NCBI RefSeq assembly: GCF_000510725.1
Contig: NZ_AZNZ01000008.1
Coordinates: 1-64,000, forward strand
Direction of reading: 5' to 3'
Length of the DNA stretch: 64,000 bases
Source: Pseudoxanthomonas sp. J31
GTDB lineage: Bacteria > Pseudomonadota > Gammaproteobacteria > Xanthomonadales > Xanthomonadaceae
Program-made: the position numbers and the translations under genes
Shown here: positions 50,202-58,546 of the stretch, piece by piece
Numbering within the stretch: the first letter of the stretch is position 1
How the letters are laid out: each line of letters opens with the position of its first letter
Notes under the pieces: model-generated
Databases searched by the model: none
The model's input: only the letters and a program-made list of their open reading frames with translations
What the model was told of the DNA's origin: nothing

Positions 50202-50894
50202 TCAGGGCGGGGCCGCCGCCGCGGTCCCGTCGCGCTTGTCGCGCGGCTCGGGGGGCGGTTCCCCGTGCAGCAGGAACCAGGCGTTCTCGGCGATGTTGGT
50301 GGCATGGTCGCCGATCCGCTCCAGGTTCTTGGCCATGAACAGCAGGTGCGTGCATGGGGTGATGGTGCGCGGGTCCTCCATCATGTAGGTGAGCAGCTCG
50401 CGGAACAGGGCGGTGTATTGCTGGTCCAGGCGCGCGTCGTTGTCTCGCACCTGCAGGGCCAGTTCGCCATCGCCCTCGCGGTAGGCGCGCAGGGCCTGGC
50501 GGACCTGGCCGGCGGCCAGCATGCCCAGCGCCCGCAGGCCAGCGGTATGCGGCAGCGGGGGCGCGGTGTTGAGGGCGATCGAGCGCTTGGCCACGTTGGC
50601 GGCGTAGTCGCCGATGCGCTCGATGTCCGCGGGGATGCGCACCCCGACCAGGATCTCGCGCAGGTCGCGCGCAAGCGGTCCGCGCAGGGCCAGCAGCATC
50701 ACCTCGTGGCTGATCCGCCGCTCGGCATCGTCGATGGCCTCGTCGTTGGCGACCACCCGCCGCGCTGCGGAGTCGTCGCGGCGCTCGACCACGTCCAGCG
50801 CCGCCTCCAGCTGCGCCACCGCGACATGCCCCATGTCGATGATCTGTTCGACCAGCTGTCGCTGTTCCTCGTCGTAGCTCCTGACGATATGCAT
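50202..50894 (-). CDS. phoU: Phosphate signalling protein PhoU
   Basis: Negative regulator that links the Pst transporter to the PhoR-PhoB system. The 230-residue protein consists of two similar three-helix bundles, each with the ERIGDYAANVAKR / ERIGDHATNIAEN motif that binds metal clusters. The C-terminal 15 residues are Pro/Ala/Lys-rich. It is the last gene of the pst operon; phoB and phoR are not in this window. The spacer to pstB (123 bases) holds a family-specific repeat and a long hairpin. Confidence 0.95.
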   Translation of the reverse strand: MHIVRSYDEEQRQLVEQIIDMGHVAVAQLEAALDVVERRDDSAARRVVANDEAIDDAERRISHEVMLLALRGPLARDLREILVGVRIPADIERIGDYAANVAKRSIALNTAPPLPHTAGLRALGMLAAGQVRQALRAYREGDGELALQVRDNDARLDQQYTALFRELLTYMMEDPRTITPCTHLLFMAKNLERIGDHATNIAENAWFLLHGEPPPEPRDKRDGTAAAAPP

Positions 50895-50912
50895 TCAGCA
50901 CCTCCGGTGCTT

Positions 50913-51000
50913 GGTTCGGGATTAGGCATTCGGGACTAGGGGTTCAGGTGGCAGCGTTGGTTTGCTCTTGCGAATCACCAATCACGAATCCCCAATCCCG
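50913..51000. repeat. Heptad-like intergenic repeat (ATTCGGGA/TCACGAAT type)
   Basis: The left part has GGTTCGGGATTAGGCATTCGGGA and related steps; the right part, read on the other strand, has CGGGATTGGGGATTCGTG followed by ATTGGTGATTCGC. The two halves are imperfect inverted copies and could form a long hairpin. Such GGGATTCGGGATT-type elements are frequent between genes in the Xanthomonadaceae. It lies between phoU and pstB. Confidence 0.65.
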
Positions 51001-51036
51001 CACCGGCAGGTTCGGCGTCAGCCGAACCTGCCGGTG
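51001..51036 (-). terminator. 16-bp perfect inverted repeat centred on the pstB stop codon
   Basis: CACCGGCAGGTTCGGC (51001-51016) and its complement (51021-51036) flank four bases that contain most of the pstB TGA. One arm is the coding sequence of the last residues of PstB. No T-run follows, so it may work as a 3' mRNA stabiliser or partial terminator that lowers phoU relative to pstB. Confidence 0.6.
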
Positions 51037-51872
51037 ATGTAGTCCTCGGTCTGCCGCTTCGAGGGACTGGAGAAGATCGTCTCGGTGCGGTCGTGTTCCA
51101 CCAGCTCGCCCAGGTACATGAACGCGGTGTAGTCGGATACGCGCGCGGCCTGCTGCATGTTGTGGGTGACGATGACGATCGTGTAGTCGCGCTTGAGCTC
51201 CTCCACCAGCTGCTCGATGCGGCTGGTGGAGATCGGGTCCAGGGCGGAGGTCGGCTCATCCAGCAGCAGCACGTCGGGGCGCAGGGCCACGGCGCGGGCG
51301 ATGCACAGGCGCTGCTGCTGGCCGCCGGACAGGCCCAGCGCGGACTGCCGCAGCTTGTCCTTGACCTCGTCCCACAGCGCGGCCTGGCGCAGGGCCTGCT
51401 CCACGCGCCCGGCCAGCTCGGCCTTCGACAGCCGCTCGTGGTGGCGGATGGCGTAGGCCACGTTCTCGAAGATCGTCATCGGGAACGGCACCGGCTTCTG
51501 GAACACCATGCCCACGCGCGAGCGAAGCCGGTTTATCGGGTACTTCGGCGAGAGGATGTCCTCGCCGTCCAGCAGCACCTGGCCGCGCGCCTCCAGCTTC
51601 GGGTACAGGGCGTAGATCCGGTTGAACACCCGCAGCAGGGTGGACTTGCCGCAGCCGGAGGGGCCGATCAGCGCGGTGACGCGCTTCTCCGGGATCTCCA
51701 GGTCGATGCCCTTCAGCGCATGGAACCGGTCGTAGTAGAAGTCCAGCCCGCGTGCCGCGAGCTTGACCGGCGCCGCGGCGGCCTCCGGACGGGCGACGGC
51801 GGCCAGCGACAGCGGCTTGGCGGAGGTGGTCTCGGGGAGGTTCATGGCCAGGTCCAGGGCGGGGTCAGTCAT
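51018..51872 (-). CDS. pstB: Phosphate ABC transporter ATP-binding protein PstB
   Basis: ATPase of the high-affinity phosphate importer. The 284-residue protein has Walker [10 protein letters not shown], the PstB-specific [22 protein letters not shown], signature LSGGQQQR, Walker [12 protein letters not shown] and the His switch THNMQQA. It is longer than the E. coli protein because of an N-terminal Ala/Pro-rich tail; the Met at residue 10 (51845) is an alternative start. The first start overlaps the pstA stop by 8 bases. The stop lies in the loop of a 16-bp hairpin. Confidence 0.95.
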   Translation of the reverse strand: MTDPALDLAMNLPETTSAKPLSLAAVARPEAAAAPVKLAARGLDFYYDRFHALKGIDLEIPEKRVTALIGPSGCGKSTLLRVFNRIYALYPKLEARGQVLLDGEDILSPKYPINRLRSRVGMVFQKPVPFPMTIFENVAYAIRHHERLSKAELAGRVEQALRQAALWDEVKDKLRQSALGLSGGQQQRLCIARAVALRPDVLLLDEPTSALDPISTSRIEQLVEELKRDYTIVIVTHNMQQAARVSDYTAFMYLGELVEHDRTETIFSSPSKRQTEDYITGRFG

Positions 51873-52725
51873 GGGAGATCCGGTTGCGCAGCAGCAGGGC
51901 GCGTGCGGCCAGGCTCACCAGCAGCACGAAGACGGTCAGTACCAGGGCGCCGGCCCAGGCCAGCACCTGCCAGGACTCGTACGGGCTGGCGGCGAACTGG
52001 TTCATCACCACCGGCACCGAGGCCATGGGCTGGAAGACATGAGTGCTCCAGTACTGGTTGCCGAACGCGGTGAACAGCAGCGGCGCGGTCTCGCCGGAGA
52101 TGCGGGCCAGGGCCAGCAGCACGCCGGTGACGATGCCGGCGCTGGCGCTGCGGTAGAGCACCTGCACGATCACCTTCCACTGCGGGATGCCCAGCGACAG
52201 CGCGGCCTCGCGCATCTGCACCGGCACCAGGCGCAGCATCTCGTCGGTGGTGCGCACCACCACCGGCAGCACGATGAAGGCCAGCGACAGCGCGCCGGCG
52301 AAGGCGGAGAAGTTGCCGCCGGTCTGCATCACGTACAGCGTGTACACGAACAGGCCCAGCACGATCGATGGCGCCGACAGCAGGATGTCGTTGACGAAGC
52401 GCACCACGGTGCCGGCCTTGCGCGCGTTGCCGTACTCGGCCAGCCAGGTGCCGGCGGCGATGCCCAGCGGGGTGCCGATGGCGATCGCCATCACGCACAT
52501 CACCGCGCTGCCGAAGAACGCGTTGGCCAGGCCGCCTTCCTGCATCGGCGGCGGGGTCATGCGGGTGAACAGGTTCCAGTCGATGCCGGCCATGCCCTTG
52601 GCCACCAGCGTCCACAGGATCCAGCCCAGGAAGAACAGGCCGAACAGCGCGGTGGCGCAGGACAGCACCAGGGCGACGACGTTGACGACGCGGCGGCGCA
52701 GGTACAGCGCGGTGGTGGCGGACAT
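51865..52725 (-). CDS. pstA: Phosphate ABC transporter permease PstA
   Basis: One of the two membrane subunits of the Pst importer. The 286-residue protein has six hydrophobic segments and the permease EAA-type loop ([22 protein letters not shown]). [13 protein letters not shown] and [11 protein letters not shown] are typical of PstA. The start overlaps the pstC stop by one base (TGATG), so translation is coupled. Confidence 0.95.
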   Translation of the reverse strand: MSATTALYLRRRVVNVVALVLSCATALFGLFFLGWILWTLVAKGMAGIDWNLFTRMTPPPMQEGGLANAFFGSAVMCVMAIAIGTPLGIAAGTWLAEYGNARKAGTVVRFVNDILLSAPSIVLGLFVYTLYVMQTGGNFSAFAGALSLAFIVLPVVVRTTDEMLRLVPVQMREAALSLGIPQWKVIVQVLYRSASAGIVTGVLLALARISGETAPLLFTAFGNQYWSTHVFQPMASVPVVMNQFAASPYESWQVLAWAGALVLTVFVLLVSLAARALLLRNRISHD

Positions 52726-53693
52726 CAGTTGCCCTCCCGGCGGGCCAGGCGCAGCAGCATCAGGCGGGCGATGGCGAGCACCACGAAGGTGACGATGAAC
52801 AGCACGAAGCCCAGCAGCACCAGCGCGGAACGGTAGGTCTCGGTGGCCTCGCCGAAGTCGTTGGCGATCAGCGCGGCGATGGTCGTGCCCGGCTCCAGCA
52901 GCGAGGGCGACAGGCGCACCGCGTTGCCGACCACGAAGGCCACCGCCATGGTCTCGCCCAGGGCCCGGCCCAGGCCCAGGAAGATGCCGCCGATCACCGC
53001 CGAGCGGGTGTAGGGCAGGACGATGTCCCAGCTGACTTCCCAGCGGGTGGAGCCCAGCGCGTAGGCCGATTCCTTGAGCCGCGTCGGCACGGTCAGGAAC
53101 ACCTCGCGCATGACCGAGGACACGAACGGGATCACCATGATCGCCAGCACGAACCCGGCGGTCAGCAGGCCGATCCCCAGTGGCGGCCCCTGGAAAAGCG
53201 GGCCGATCAGCGGCGCGGTGCCGAGGGTGTCGTTAAGCCAGGGAGTGACGTATTCGGTCATCACCGGGACCAGCACGAACAGGCCCCACATGCCGTAGAT
53301 GATCGAGGGGATGCCGGCCAGCAGCTCGATGGCCGTGCCGACCGGCCCGCGCAGCCAGCGCGGCGCCACCTCGGTGAGGAAGAAGGCGATGCCGAAGCTC
53401 ACCGGCACCGCGATCAGCATCGCGATCAGCGCGGTGACCAGGGTGCCGTAGATCGGCACCAGGGCGCCGAAGCGGTTCTCGACCGGGTTCCATTCGGCCG
53501 AGTAGAAGAAGCTCAGGCCCTGGGTCTGCAGCGCGTCCCGCCCGCCCCATAGCATCGACAGCGCCGCCCCGGCCAGGGCGACCAGCACGAAGGCCACGCA
53601 GGCGGTCAGGGCGTAGCGGAACATCCGGTCGGCGCGGGCGTCGCTGCGCTCGCGCGCGTCGGCCTGGCTGGCGTGCAGGGTGATGGTGTTCAT
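52725..53693 (-). CDS. pstC: Phosphate ABC transporter permease PstC
   Basis: Second membrane subunit of the Pst importer. The 322-residue protein has six or seven membrane segments, the PstC feature GIPSIIYGMWGLFVLVP and the EAA loop (ESAYALGSTRWEVSWDIVLPYTRS). It follows pstS1 after 99 bases. Confidence 0.95.
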   Translation of the reverse strand: MNTITLHASQADARERSDARADRMFRYALTACVAFVLVALAGAALSMLWGGRDALQTQGLSFFYSAEWNPVENRFGALVPIYGTLVTALIAMLIAVPVSFGIAFFLTEVAPRWLRGPVGTAIELLAGIPSIIYGMWGLFVLVPVMTEYVTPWLNDTLGTAPLIGPLFQGPPLGIGLLTAGFVLAIMVIPFVSSVMREVFLTVPTRLKESAYALGSTRWEVSWDIVLPYTRSAVIGGIFLGLGRALGETMAVAFVVGNAVRLSPSLLEPGTTIAALIANDFGEATETYRSALVLLGFVLFIVTFVVLAIARLMLLRLARREGN

Positions 53694-53792
53694 CGGCTCG
53701 CTGGGAATAGGTGCGCGCGGGGCGGCGGTCCGGGGAGGGTCGGACCGCCGCCCGGCGGCGCAGGGGACGCGGTGTGGCGCGGGCGTGCCGGC

Positions 53793-54878
53793 TTACTTGA
53801 ACTCGCTGGCCCAGTAGGTCTCGATCTGCTGCACCAGCTCCGGCGGCAGCGGCACGTAGTGCAGCGCGTGGGCCTGCTCGCGGCCGTGCTCGAAGGCCCA
53901 GCGGAAAAACTCCAGGGTGGCCTGGCTGCGGGCCGGGTCCCTGGCCTGCTTGGGCATCAGCATGAAGTTGGTCGCGGTGATCGGCCAGGCGGCCTCGCCC
54001 GGGGCATTGGTGATCACCAGGTTGAAATCCTGTGCGTTGGCCCAGTCGGCGCTGGCTGCGGCGGCGGCGAAGCTGTCGGCGCTGGGCTGGACCCACTGGC
54101 CGGCGGCGTTCTGCAAAGATGCGTAAGGCATGCCGTTCTGCAGCGCGTAGGCCAGCTCGACGTAGCCGATGCTGCCGTTGATCTGCTGCACGTAGGCGGC
54201 CACGCCCTCGTTGCCCTTGCCACCCACGCCGCTCGGCCACTGCAGCGAGGTGCCTTCGCCGATGCTGTCCTTCCACTGCGGGCTGACCTTGGACAGGTAG
54301 TTGGAGAAGTTGAAGGTCGTGCCCGAGCCGTCGGAGCGGTGCACCACGGTGATCTTCTCGGCTGGCAGCGCCAGGCCCGGGTTGGCGGCGACCAGCTGCG
54401 GGTCGTCCCAGCGGGTGATGCGGCCCATGAAGATGTCCGCCAGCAGGGGGCCGGTCAGGCGCAGCTGGCCGGGCTCGATGCCGGCCACGTTGAACACCGG
54501 CACCACGCCGCCGATGGCCGAGGGGAACTGGCCCAGGCCGGCCTCGGCCAGCTCTTCCGGCGGCAGCGGCTTGTCGGAGGAGCCGAAGTCGACGGTGCCG
54601 GCCTTGATCTGGGCGATCCCGCCGCCGGAGCCGATCGACTGGTAGTTGACCTTGTGGCCGGTGGCGGCGTTGTAGTCGGCCGACCAGCGCGACACCAGCG
54701 GGTAGATGAACGAGGCGCCGGCACCGGAGATCTGCGCGGTCACCGCTTCGCTGCTGCCGGCCGCGGGCTCACCGGCGGTGCCGTTGGTGTCGGCCGGAGC
54801 ATTGCCATCGCCGCAGGCGGACAGCGACAGCGCCGCGGCCAGGGACAGGATGAGGAGGCGGGTAGGGAAGCGCGTCAT
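53793..54878 (-). CDS. pstS: Phosphate-binding lipoprotein PstS (copy 1)
   Basis: Periplasmic phosphate receptor for the Pst importer. The 361-residue precursor has a lipoprotein signal peptide with lipobox LSAC (Cys at about 22) and a short Ser/Ala/Gly linker, then the phosphate-binding fold: GAGASFIYPL, GSGGGIAQIKAGTVDFGSSDKPL, and RSDGSGTTFNF, which supply the phosphate contacts. It is a close paralogue of the next gene upstream. It has its own PhoB box and -10, so it can be induced on its own. Confidence 0.93.
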   Translation of the reverse strand: MTRFPTRLLILSLAAALSLSACGDGNAPADTNGTAGEPAAGSSEAVTAQISGAGASFIYPLVSRWSADYNAATGHKVNYQSIGSGGGIAQIKAGTVDFGSSDKPLPPEELAEAGLGQFPSAIGGVVPVFNVAGIEPGQLRLTGPLLADIFMGRITRWDDPQLVAANPGLALPAEKITVVHRSDGSGTTFNFSNYLSKVSPQWKDSIGEGTSLQWPSGVGGKGNEGVAAYVQQINGSIGYVELAYALQNGMPYASLQNAAGQWVQPSADSFAAAAASADWANAQDFNLVITNAPGEAAWPITATNFMLMPKQARDPARSQATLEFFRWAFEHGREQAHALHYVPLPPELVQQIETYWASEFK

Positions 54879-54922
54879 TGGGCGGGACCTGTGTTCGTGC
54901 CGGCTGGCCGGCGGATGCGCAC

Positions 54923-54956
54923 ATCAAATGATGTTTTCGTGACACCCGTATGACAG
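54923..54956 (-). promoter_or_regulatory. PhoB box and -10 of pstS1
   Basis: On the minus strand, half-sites CTGTCAT and GTGTCAC (54956-54939) are 11 bp apart, and TTTGAT (54928-54923) lies 10 bases downstream, the standard geometry of PhoB-activated promoters where the box replaces the -35. A weaker third copy (ACATCAT) follows in the same phase. Confidence 0.75.
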
Positions 54957-54984
54957 CGGCCGTCGCGCCTTTCAGGAACCTGTA

Positions 54985-55014
54985 AAGAACGGAGCGCGGC
55001 CGTGGCCGCGCTCC
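54985..55014 (-). terminator. Terminator after pstS2
   Basis: GGAGCGCGGCC and GGCCGCGCTCC pair around two bases, followed on the minus strand by GTTCTTT. It lies 39 bases past the pstS2 stop, so pstS2 may form mainly a separate transcript. Confidence 0.65.
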
Positions 55015-55053
55015 GGGTGTTGCGTCGGGGAGAGAGACCCGGCGCGAACCTGG

Positions 55054-56076
55054 TCAGTACTTCATGTTCTGCGCCCAGTAGCCCTCGATCTGGCGCACCA
55101 GCGCGTCGGGCAGCGGCACGTAGTCCAGCTCGCGCGCCTGGGCGTCGCCGTTGGCATAAACCCAGCGGAAGAATTCCTTGGCGTTGCGCGCGCCGGCGAG
55201 GTTCTTCGGCTGCCTGTGCATGAGGATGAAGTTGGTGGCGGTGATCGGCCAGGAGGCCTCGCCGGGCGCGTTGGTCATCACCAGGTGGAAGTCGCGGGTC
55301 GCGCCCCAGTCGGCGCTGGCCGCGGCCGCGGCGAAACTCTCCTCCGATGGCTGCACGAAGCGGCCGGCGGCGTTCTTCAGCGCCACGTGCGCCAGCCGGT
55401 TCTGCAGCGCGTAGGACAGCTCCACGTAGCCGATGCTGCCCTTGACCTGCTTCACGTACGCGGCCACGCCCTCGTTGCCCTTGCCGCCGATGCCGGCCGG
55501 CCACTGCAACGAGGTGCCTTCGCCCACCTTCTGCTTCCACTCCGGGCTGACCTTGGACAGGTAGTTGGCGAAGTTGAAGGTGGTGCCCGAGCCATCGGAG
55601 CGGTGGACCACGGTGATGCGCGCCTCCGGCAGGGACAGGCCCGGGTTGAGCGCGGCGATTGCCGGATCGTTCCAGCGCGTGACATTGCCCAGGAAGACCG
55701 CGGCCAGGGTGGGGCCGTCCAGCCTCAGCGCGCCGGGCGCGATGCCTTGCACGTTGACGATCGGCACCACGCCGCCGATCACCGATGGGAACTGGGCCAG
55801 CCCGTGCCGGGCCAGCTCCTCCGGCTCCAGCGGCTTGTCGGAGGAACCGAAGTCCACGGTGCCGGCCTTGATCTGGGCGATGCCGCCGCCGGAGCCGATC
55901 GACTGGTAATTGACCTGCTTGCCGGTGGCCGCCTTGTAGTCGGCCGACCAGCGGGTCATCACCGGATAGATGAAGGACGCGCCGGCGCCGGTGGCGTCGT
56001 TGGCCAGCGCAGGGGAAAGGGTCGAGGCAGCCGCGACCAGGGCGGCGGCCACGCGGGTCTTGAACGAGGGTTTCAC
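55054..56076 (-). CDS. pstS: Phosphate-binding periplasmic protein PstS (copy 2)
   Basis: Second phosphate receptor, 340 residues, with a plain signal peptide (KPSFKTR, hydrophobic core, SPALA before ND) and no lipobox, so it is soluble in the periplasm or secreted. The fold motifs GAGASFIYPV, GSGGGIAQIKAGTVDFGSSDKPL and RSDGSGTTFNF are shared with copy 1, indicating tandem duplication. The GTG at 56076 has GGAG nine bases upstream; the ATG at 56091 has no such site, so GTG is preferred. It is driven by an array of four PhoB half-sites. Confidence 0.92.
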   Translation of the reverse strand: MKPSFKTRVAAALVAAASTLSPALANDATGAGASFIYPVMTRWSADYKAATGKQVNYQSIGSGGGIAQIKAGTVDFGSSDKPLEPEELARHGLAQFPSVIGGVVPIVNVQGIAPGALRLDGPTLAAVFLGNVTRWNDPAIAALNPGLSLPEARITVVHRSDGSGTTFNFANYLSKVSPEWKQKVGEGTSLQWPAGIGGKGNEGVAAYVKQVKGSIGYVELSYALQNRLAHVALKNAAGRFVQPSEESFAAAAASADWGATRDFHLVMTNAPGEASWPITATNFILMHRQPKNLAGARNAKEFFRWVYANGDAQARELDYVPLPDALVRQIEGYWAQNMKY

Positions 56077-56136
56077 CAGGGATGACTCCATAGCGGGTGG
56101 AAGACGCGGGTGCCTGCCGGGCACCCGTCGCGGCGC

Positions 56137-56192
56137 ATTGCAGCGCCGGGGCATGACAGCGCCGGGTCAGGGCGGTGACGCGGCGATGACAG
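56137..56192 (-). promoter_or_regulatory. Four-site PhoB array and -10 of pstS2
   Basis: Reading the minus strand, half-sites CTGTCAT (56192-56186), GCGTCAC (56181-56175), CTGACCC (56170-56164) and CTGTCAT (56159-56153) repeat with exact 11-bp spacing. TGCAAT (56142-56137), ten bases further, fits as -10. Confidence 0.75.
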
Positions 56193-56213
56193 CCCTGGCG
56201 GCCGGCACGCGCG

Positions 56214-56253
56214 CCGTCATCGTCCGGTCATGCGGGTGTCGCATGGCTGTCAG
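56214..56253 (+). promoter_or_regulatory. Four-site PhoB array of oprP
   Basis: Half-sites CCGTCAT (56214-56220), CGGTCAT (56225-56231), GTGTCGC (56236-56242) and CTGTCAG (56247-56253) repeat at exact 11-bp intervals on the plus strand. They point to oprP and mirror the array for pstS2, with 21 bases between the two arrays. No strong -10 is seen downstream. Confidence 0.7.
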
Positions 56254-56334
56254 GTGGCGCGCGCAAGCTGCCCGGCGCCCGACCGGTGCCGCCCGCCGCG
56301 GCGCCGATTCCCATTCCCGCAAAGAGAGCCTTCC

Positions 56335-57630
56335 ATGCGTCATATCCATCTTGCCGTTGCGCTCGCCGCGGCCCTTGGCATGAGTGTTTCCAGCAGCGCC
56401 TCCGCCGCCGATCCCGCCGAACTGGCCCGGCTGAAGGAGCAGCTGGCCGCGCTGCAGGCCAGGGTCGCCGAGCTGGAGACCCGCACCGATGCGCAGTCGG
56501 ACATCAATGTCGAGACCCGGCAGGACCTGGAGGCGATCACCACCACCACGCCCAGGGCCGAAACCAGGGGAGGCATCAAGCTCACCTCGGCGGACAGGAA
56601 GTTCGAAGCCTCGCTGGGCGGCCGCGTCCACTTCGACGCCTACGCCTTCGACCGCGACCTGGCCGCCACCACGGGCACCAGCGAATTCCGGCGCGCGCGC
56701 CTGACCCTGTCGGGCAAGGCCCTGGGCTGGGACTACAAGCTGGAGCAGGACTTCGCCGCCGGCAGCAACCTCGACGGCCTGCGCGACGCCTGGATCGCCA
56801 CCAGCCTGGGCGGCGGCAAGCTGACCATCGGCCACTTCAAGCCCTACCGCTCGATGGAGGAACTCACCAGCTCCAACGAGATCCTGATGATGGAGCGCCC
56901 GTTCGCCTCCGCCACCGGCCTGTTCGGCGGCCGCCAGTTCCAGCAGGGCGTGGGCTACCTGCGCGCCGGCGACCGCTACACCGCCGGTTTCAGCGTGTTC
57001 AACCTGCGTGGCGCCGCGGGGCCGCGCAACGAAGGCATGGGCGCCGCCGGCCGCGTGACCTTCGCGCCGGTCAACACCGCCGAAAGCACCTTGCATTTCG
57101 GCGCCTGGGCCAGCCGCGAGGATGCCAACAAGGGTTCGGCCGACCTCGTCGCCACGGCCAACTACGCCGGCCGCCGCGGACCCTCGCTTGCCATCGCCAC
57201 CACCCCCGGCGCGAGCGGCGACAGCGTCACCGCCTACGGCCTGGAAGTCGCCGGCGCGTTCGGCCCGCTGTTCTTCCAGGGCGAGTACGCCAACGCCCGC
57301 TTCGGCCAGCCGCTGGGCGGCGACCAGGACGTGGCGGCCTGGTACCTGCAGGGCAGCTGGCTGCTCAACGGCGGGCACAAGGTCTACAAGAGTGGCACCG
57401 GCGTGTTCGGCTCGCCCAGGGTGGATCGCGGGCTGTGGGAACTGACCGCGCGCTACGACACCATCGAGAACGAGGACGTGGCGGACCGGAAGGCGAGCAG
57501 CGCGATCGTGGGCCTGAACTACTACGTCAACCCGAACCTGCGCTTCATGTTCAACTACACCCGCGGCGACAACGAGCTCACCGGCGACGAGACCGGCCAG
57601 TACGCGGTGCGCACCCAGTTCAGCTGGTAA
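56335..57630 (+). CDS. oprP: Phosphate-selective porin OprO/OprP family
   Basis: Outer-membrane channel for phosphate or polyphosphate. The 431-residue precursor has a signal peptide (to about residue 25, SASA before ADPAE), a periplasmic coiled-coil helix (LARLKEQLAALQARVAELE) and a 16-strand barrel with family motifs RRARLTLSGKALGWDYKLEQDFA and IGHFKPYRSMEELTSSNEI. It ends FSW with a terminal aromatic residue. The start at 56335 follows AGAGAG. It is divergent from pstS2 across two PhoB arrays, so it belongs to the Pho regulon. Confidence 0.93.
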   Translation: MRHIHLAVALAAALGMSVSSSASAADPAELARLKEQLAALQARVAELETRTDAQSDINVETRQDLEAITTTTPRAETRGGIKLTSADRKFEASLGGRVHFDAYAFDRDLAATTGTSEFRRARLTLSGKALGWDYKLEQDFAAGSNLDGLRDAWIATSLGGGKLTIGHFKPYRSMEELTSSNEILMMERPFASATGLFGGRQFQQGVGYLRAGDRYTAGFSVFNLRGAAGPRNEGMGAAGRVTFAPVNTAESTLHFGAWASREDANKGSADLVATANYAGRRGPSLAIATTPGASGDSVTAYGLEVAGAFGPLFFQGEYANARFGQPLGGDQDVAAWYLQGSWLLNGGHKVYKSGTGVFGSPRVDRGLWELTARYDTIENEDVADRKASSAIVGLNYYVNPNLRFMFNYTRGDNELTGDETGQYAVRTQFSW

Positions 57631-57651
57631 CCCGGCAGTCCGTCCCGACGC

Positions 57652-57674
57652 GACGCCCCGCAATGCGGGGCGTC
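57652..57674 (+). terminator. Hairpin terminator after oprP
   Basis: GACGCCCCGC and GCGGGGCGTC pair around AAT, 21 bases past the oprP stop. The downstream stretch has no real T-run, so it may be a weak terminator. Confidence 0.6.
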
Positions 57675-57729
57675 CGTCGTTCCTGAGGCCGGAAAACCGG
57701 CGGCGATCAGGGGGCTTGCATGCCCCTGC

Positions 57730-57765
57730 CTAACACTGTTAGCTTCTTGGCCTAACGGTGTTAGG
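57730..57765. promoter_or_regulatory. Twin operators of the TetR-family regulator
   Basis: CTAAC-ACT-GTTAG (57730-57742) and CCTAAC-GGT-GTTAGG (57751-57765) are perfect palindromes with the same CTAAC/GTTAG arms and three-base centres. Their centres are 22 bp apart, two helix turns, so two dimers could bind on one face. They lie 10 to 46 bases before the regulator's ATG, as expected for autorepression. Confidence 0.8.
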
Positions 57766-57775
57766 CGAGCCTGCC

Positions 57776-58417
57776 ATGGCCCTGCAGCGCGACAAGATCA
57801 TCGAAACCGCGTTCCGCCTCCTGGACGAGGAAGGCCTGGACGGCATGACCCTGCGCAAGCTGGCCTGCGCGGTCGGGGTGCGCGCGCCATCGCTGTACTG
57901 GCACTTCCGCGACAAGCGCGACCTGCTGGACGCGATGTCCGAGGCACTGCTGGAAGGCGTGGCCCGGGACATTCCCACCGGTGCCCACTGGCGCGAAACC
58001 GTGCACCGGATCGGCGCCGAGCTGCGCCAGGCCTTCAAGTCGCGGCGCGACGGCGCACGCGTGTACGCCGGCACCTTCGCCGTGAGCAGGAACGTGCTGC
58101 GCACGACCGAGGCCCTGGTCCAGGCCTTCCGCGACGCCGGCGCGGAGCCGGAGTTCGCGGCCACCGCTGGCCTGCACGTCATGCACTACGTGCTTGGCTT
58201 CGTGATCGAGGAGCAGGCCTTGCCTACCGATCCGGACCAGGTCGCGCTGCTGAAACAGGCGTTCACCGATGCGGTCGAGGACGGCTGTCCCTGCCTGCGC
58301 GATGCGCGCGATGCGCTGCTGGAGCCAGACTTCGACGCGCGTTTCAGGGAAGGCCTGGAGCTGCTGCTGGACGGTGTCGAGCGGCGCGTGGCGGCCGGCC
58401 GGGGGAGGAAGCGGTGA
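57776..58417 (+). CDS. TetR-family transcriptional regulator
   Basis: A 213-residue regulator. The N-terminal helix-turn-helix region is DKIIETAFRLLDEEGLDGMTLRKLACAVGV followed by SLYWHFRDKRDLLDAM, and the C-terminal part resembles the TetR_C domain of true TetR-like repressors (HYVLGFVIEEQA). It precedes an RND efflux pair on the same strand and probably represses it and itself through the CTAAC/GTTAG palindromes. The ATG at 57776 is chosen; the GTG at 57758 lies inside the operator. The inducer is unknown. Confidence 0.88.
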   Translation: MALQRDKIIETAFRLLDEEGLDGMTLRKLACAVGVRAPSLYWHFRDKRDLLDAMSEALLEGVARDIPTGAHWRETVHRIGAELRQAFKSRRDGARVYAGTFAVSRNVLRTTEALVQAFRDAGAEPEFAATAGLHVMHYVLGFVIEEQALPTDPDQVALLKQAFTDAVEDGCPCLRDARDALLEPDFDARFREGLELLLDGVERRVAAGRGRKR

Positions 58418-58546
58418 TGCCTGCCATCGTGCAATGGCGTCCGCCCGACCTGGCGGCGCGCGCCTCCCGCTCCTGAAGTCGTTCCCACCCCAACCCGAGC
58501 CGTACCCGTGTCCAGGGCGCGGTCTGCGATCGTGACTGGAGTTCCC

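Noticed and set aside
55002-55223. Plus-strand ORF between the two pstS genes
   Set aside because: It overlaps the pstS2 terminator and coding sequence in antisense and is Arg/Ala-rich without a start signal.
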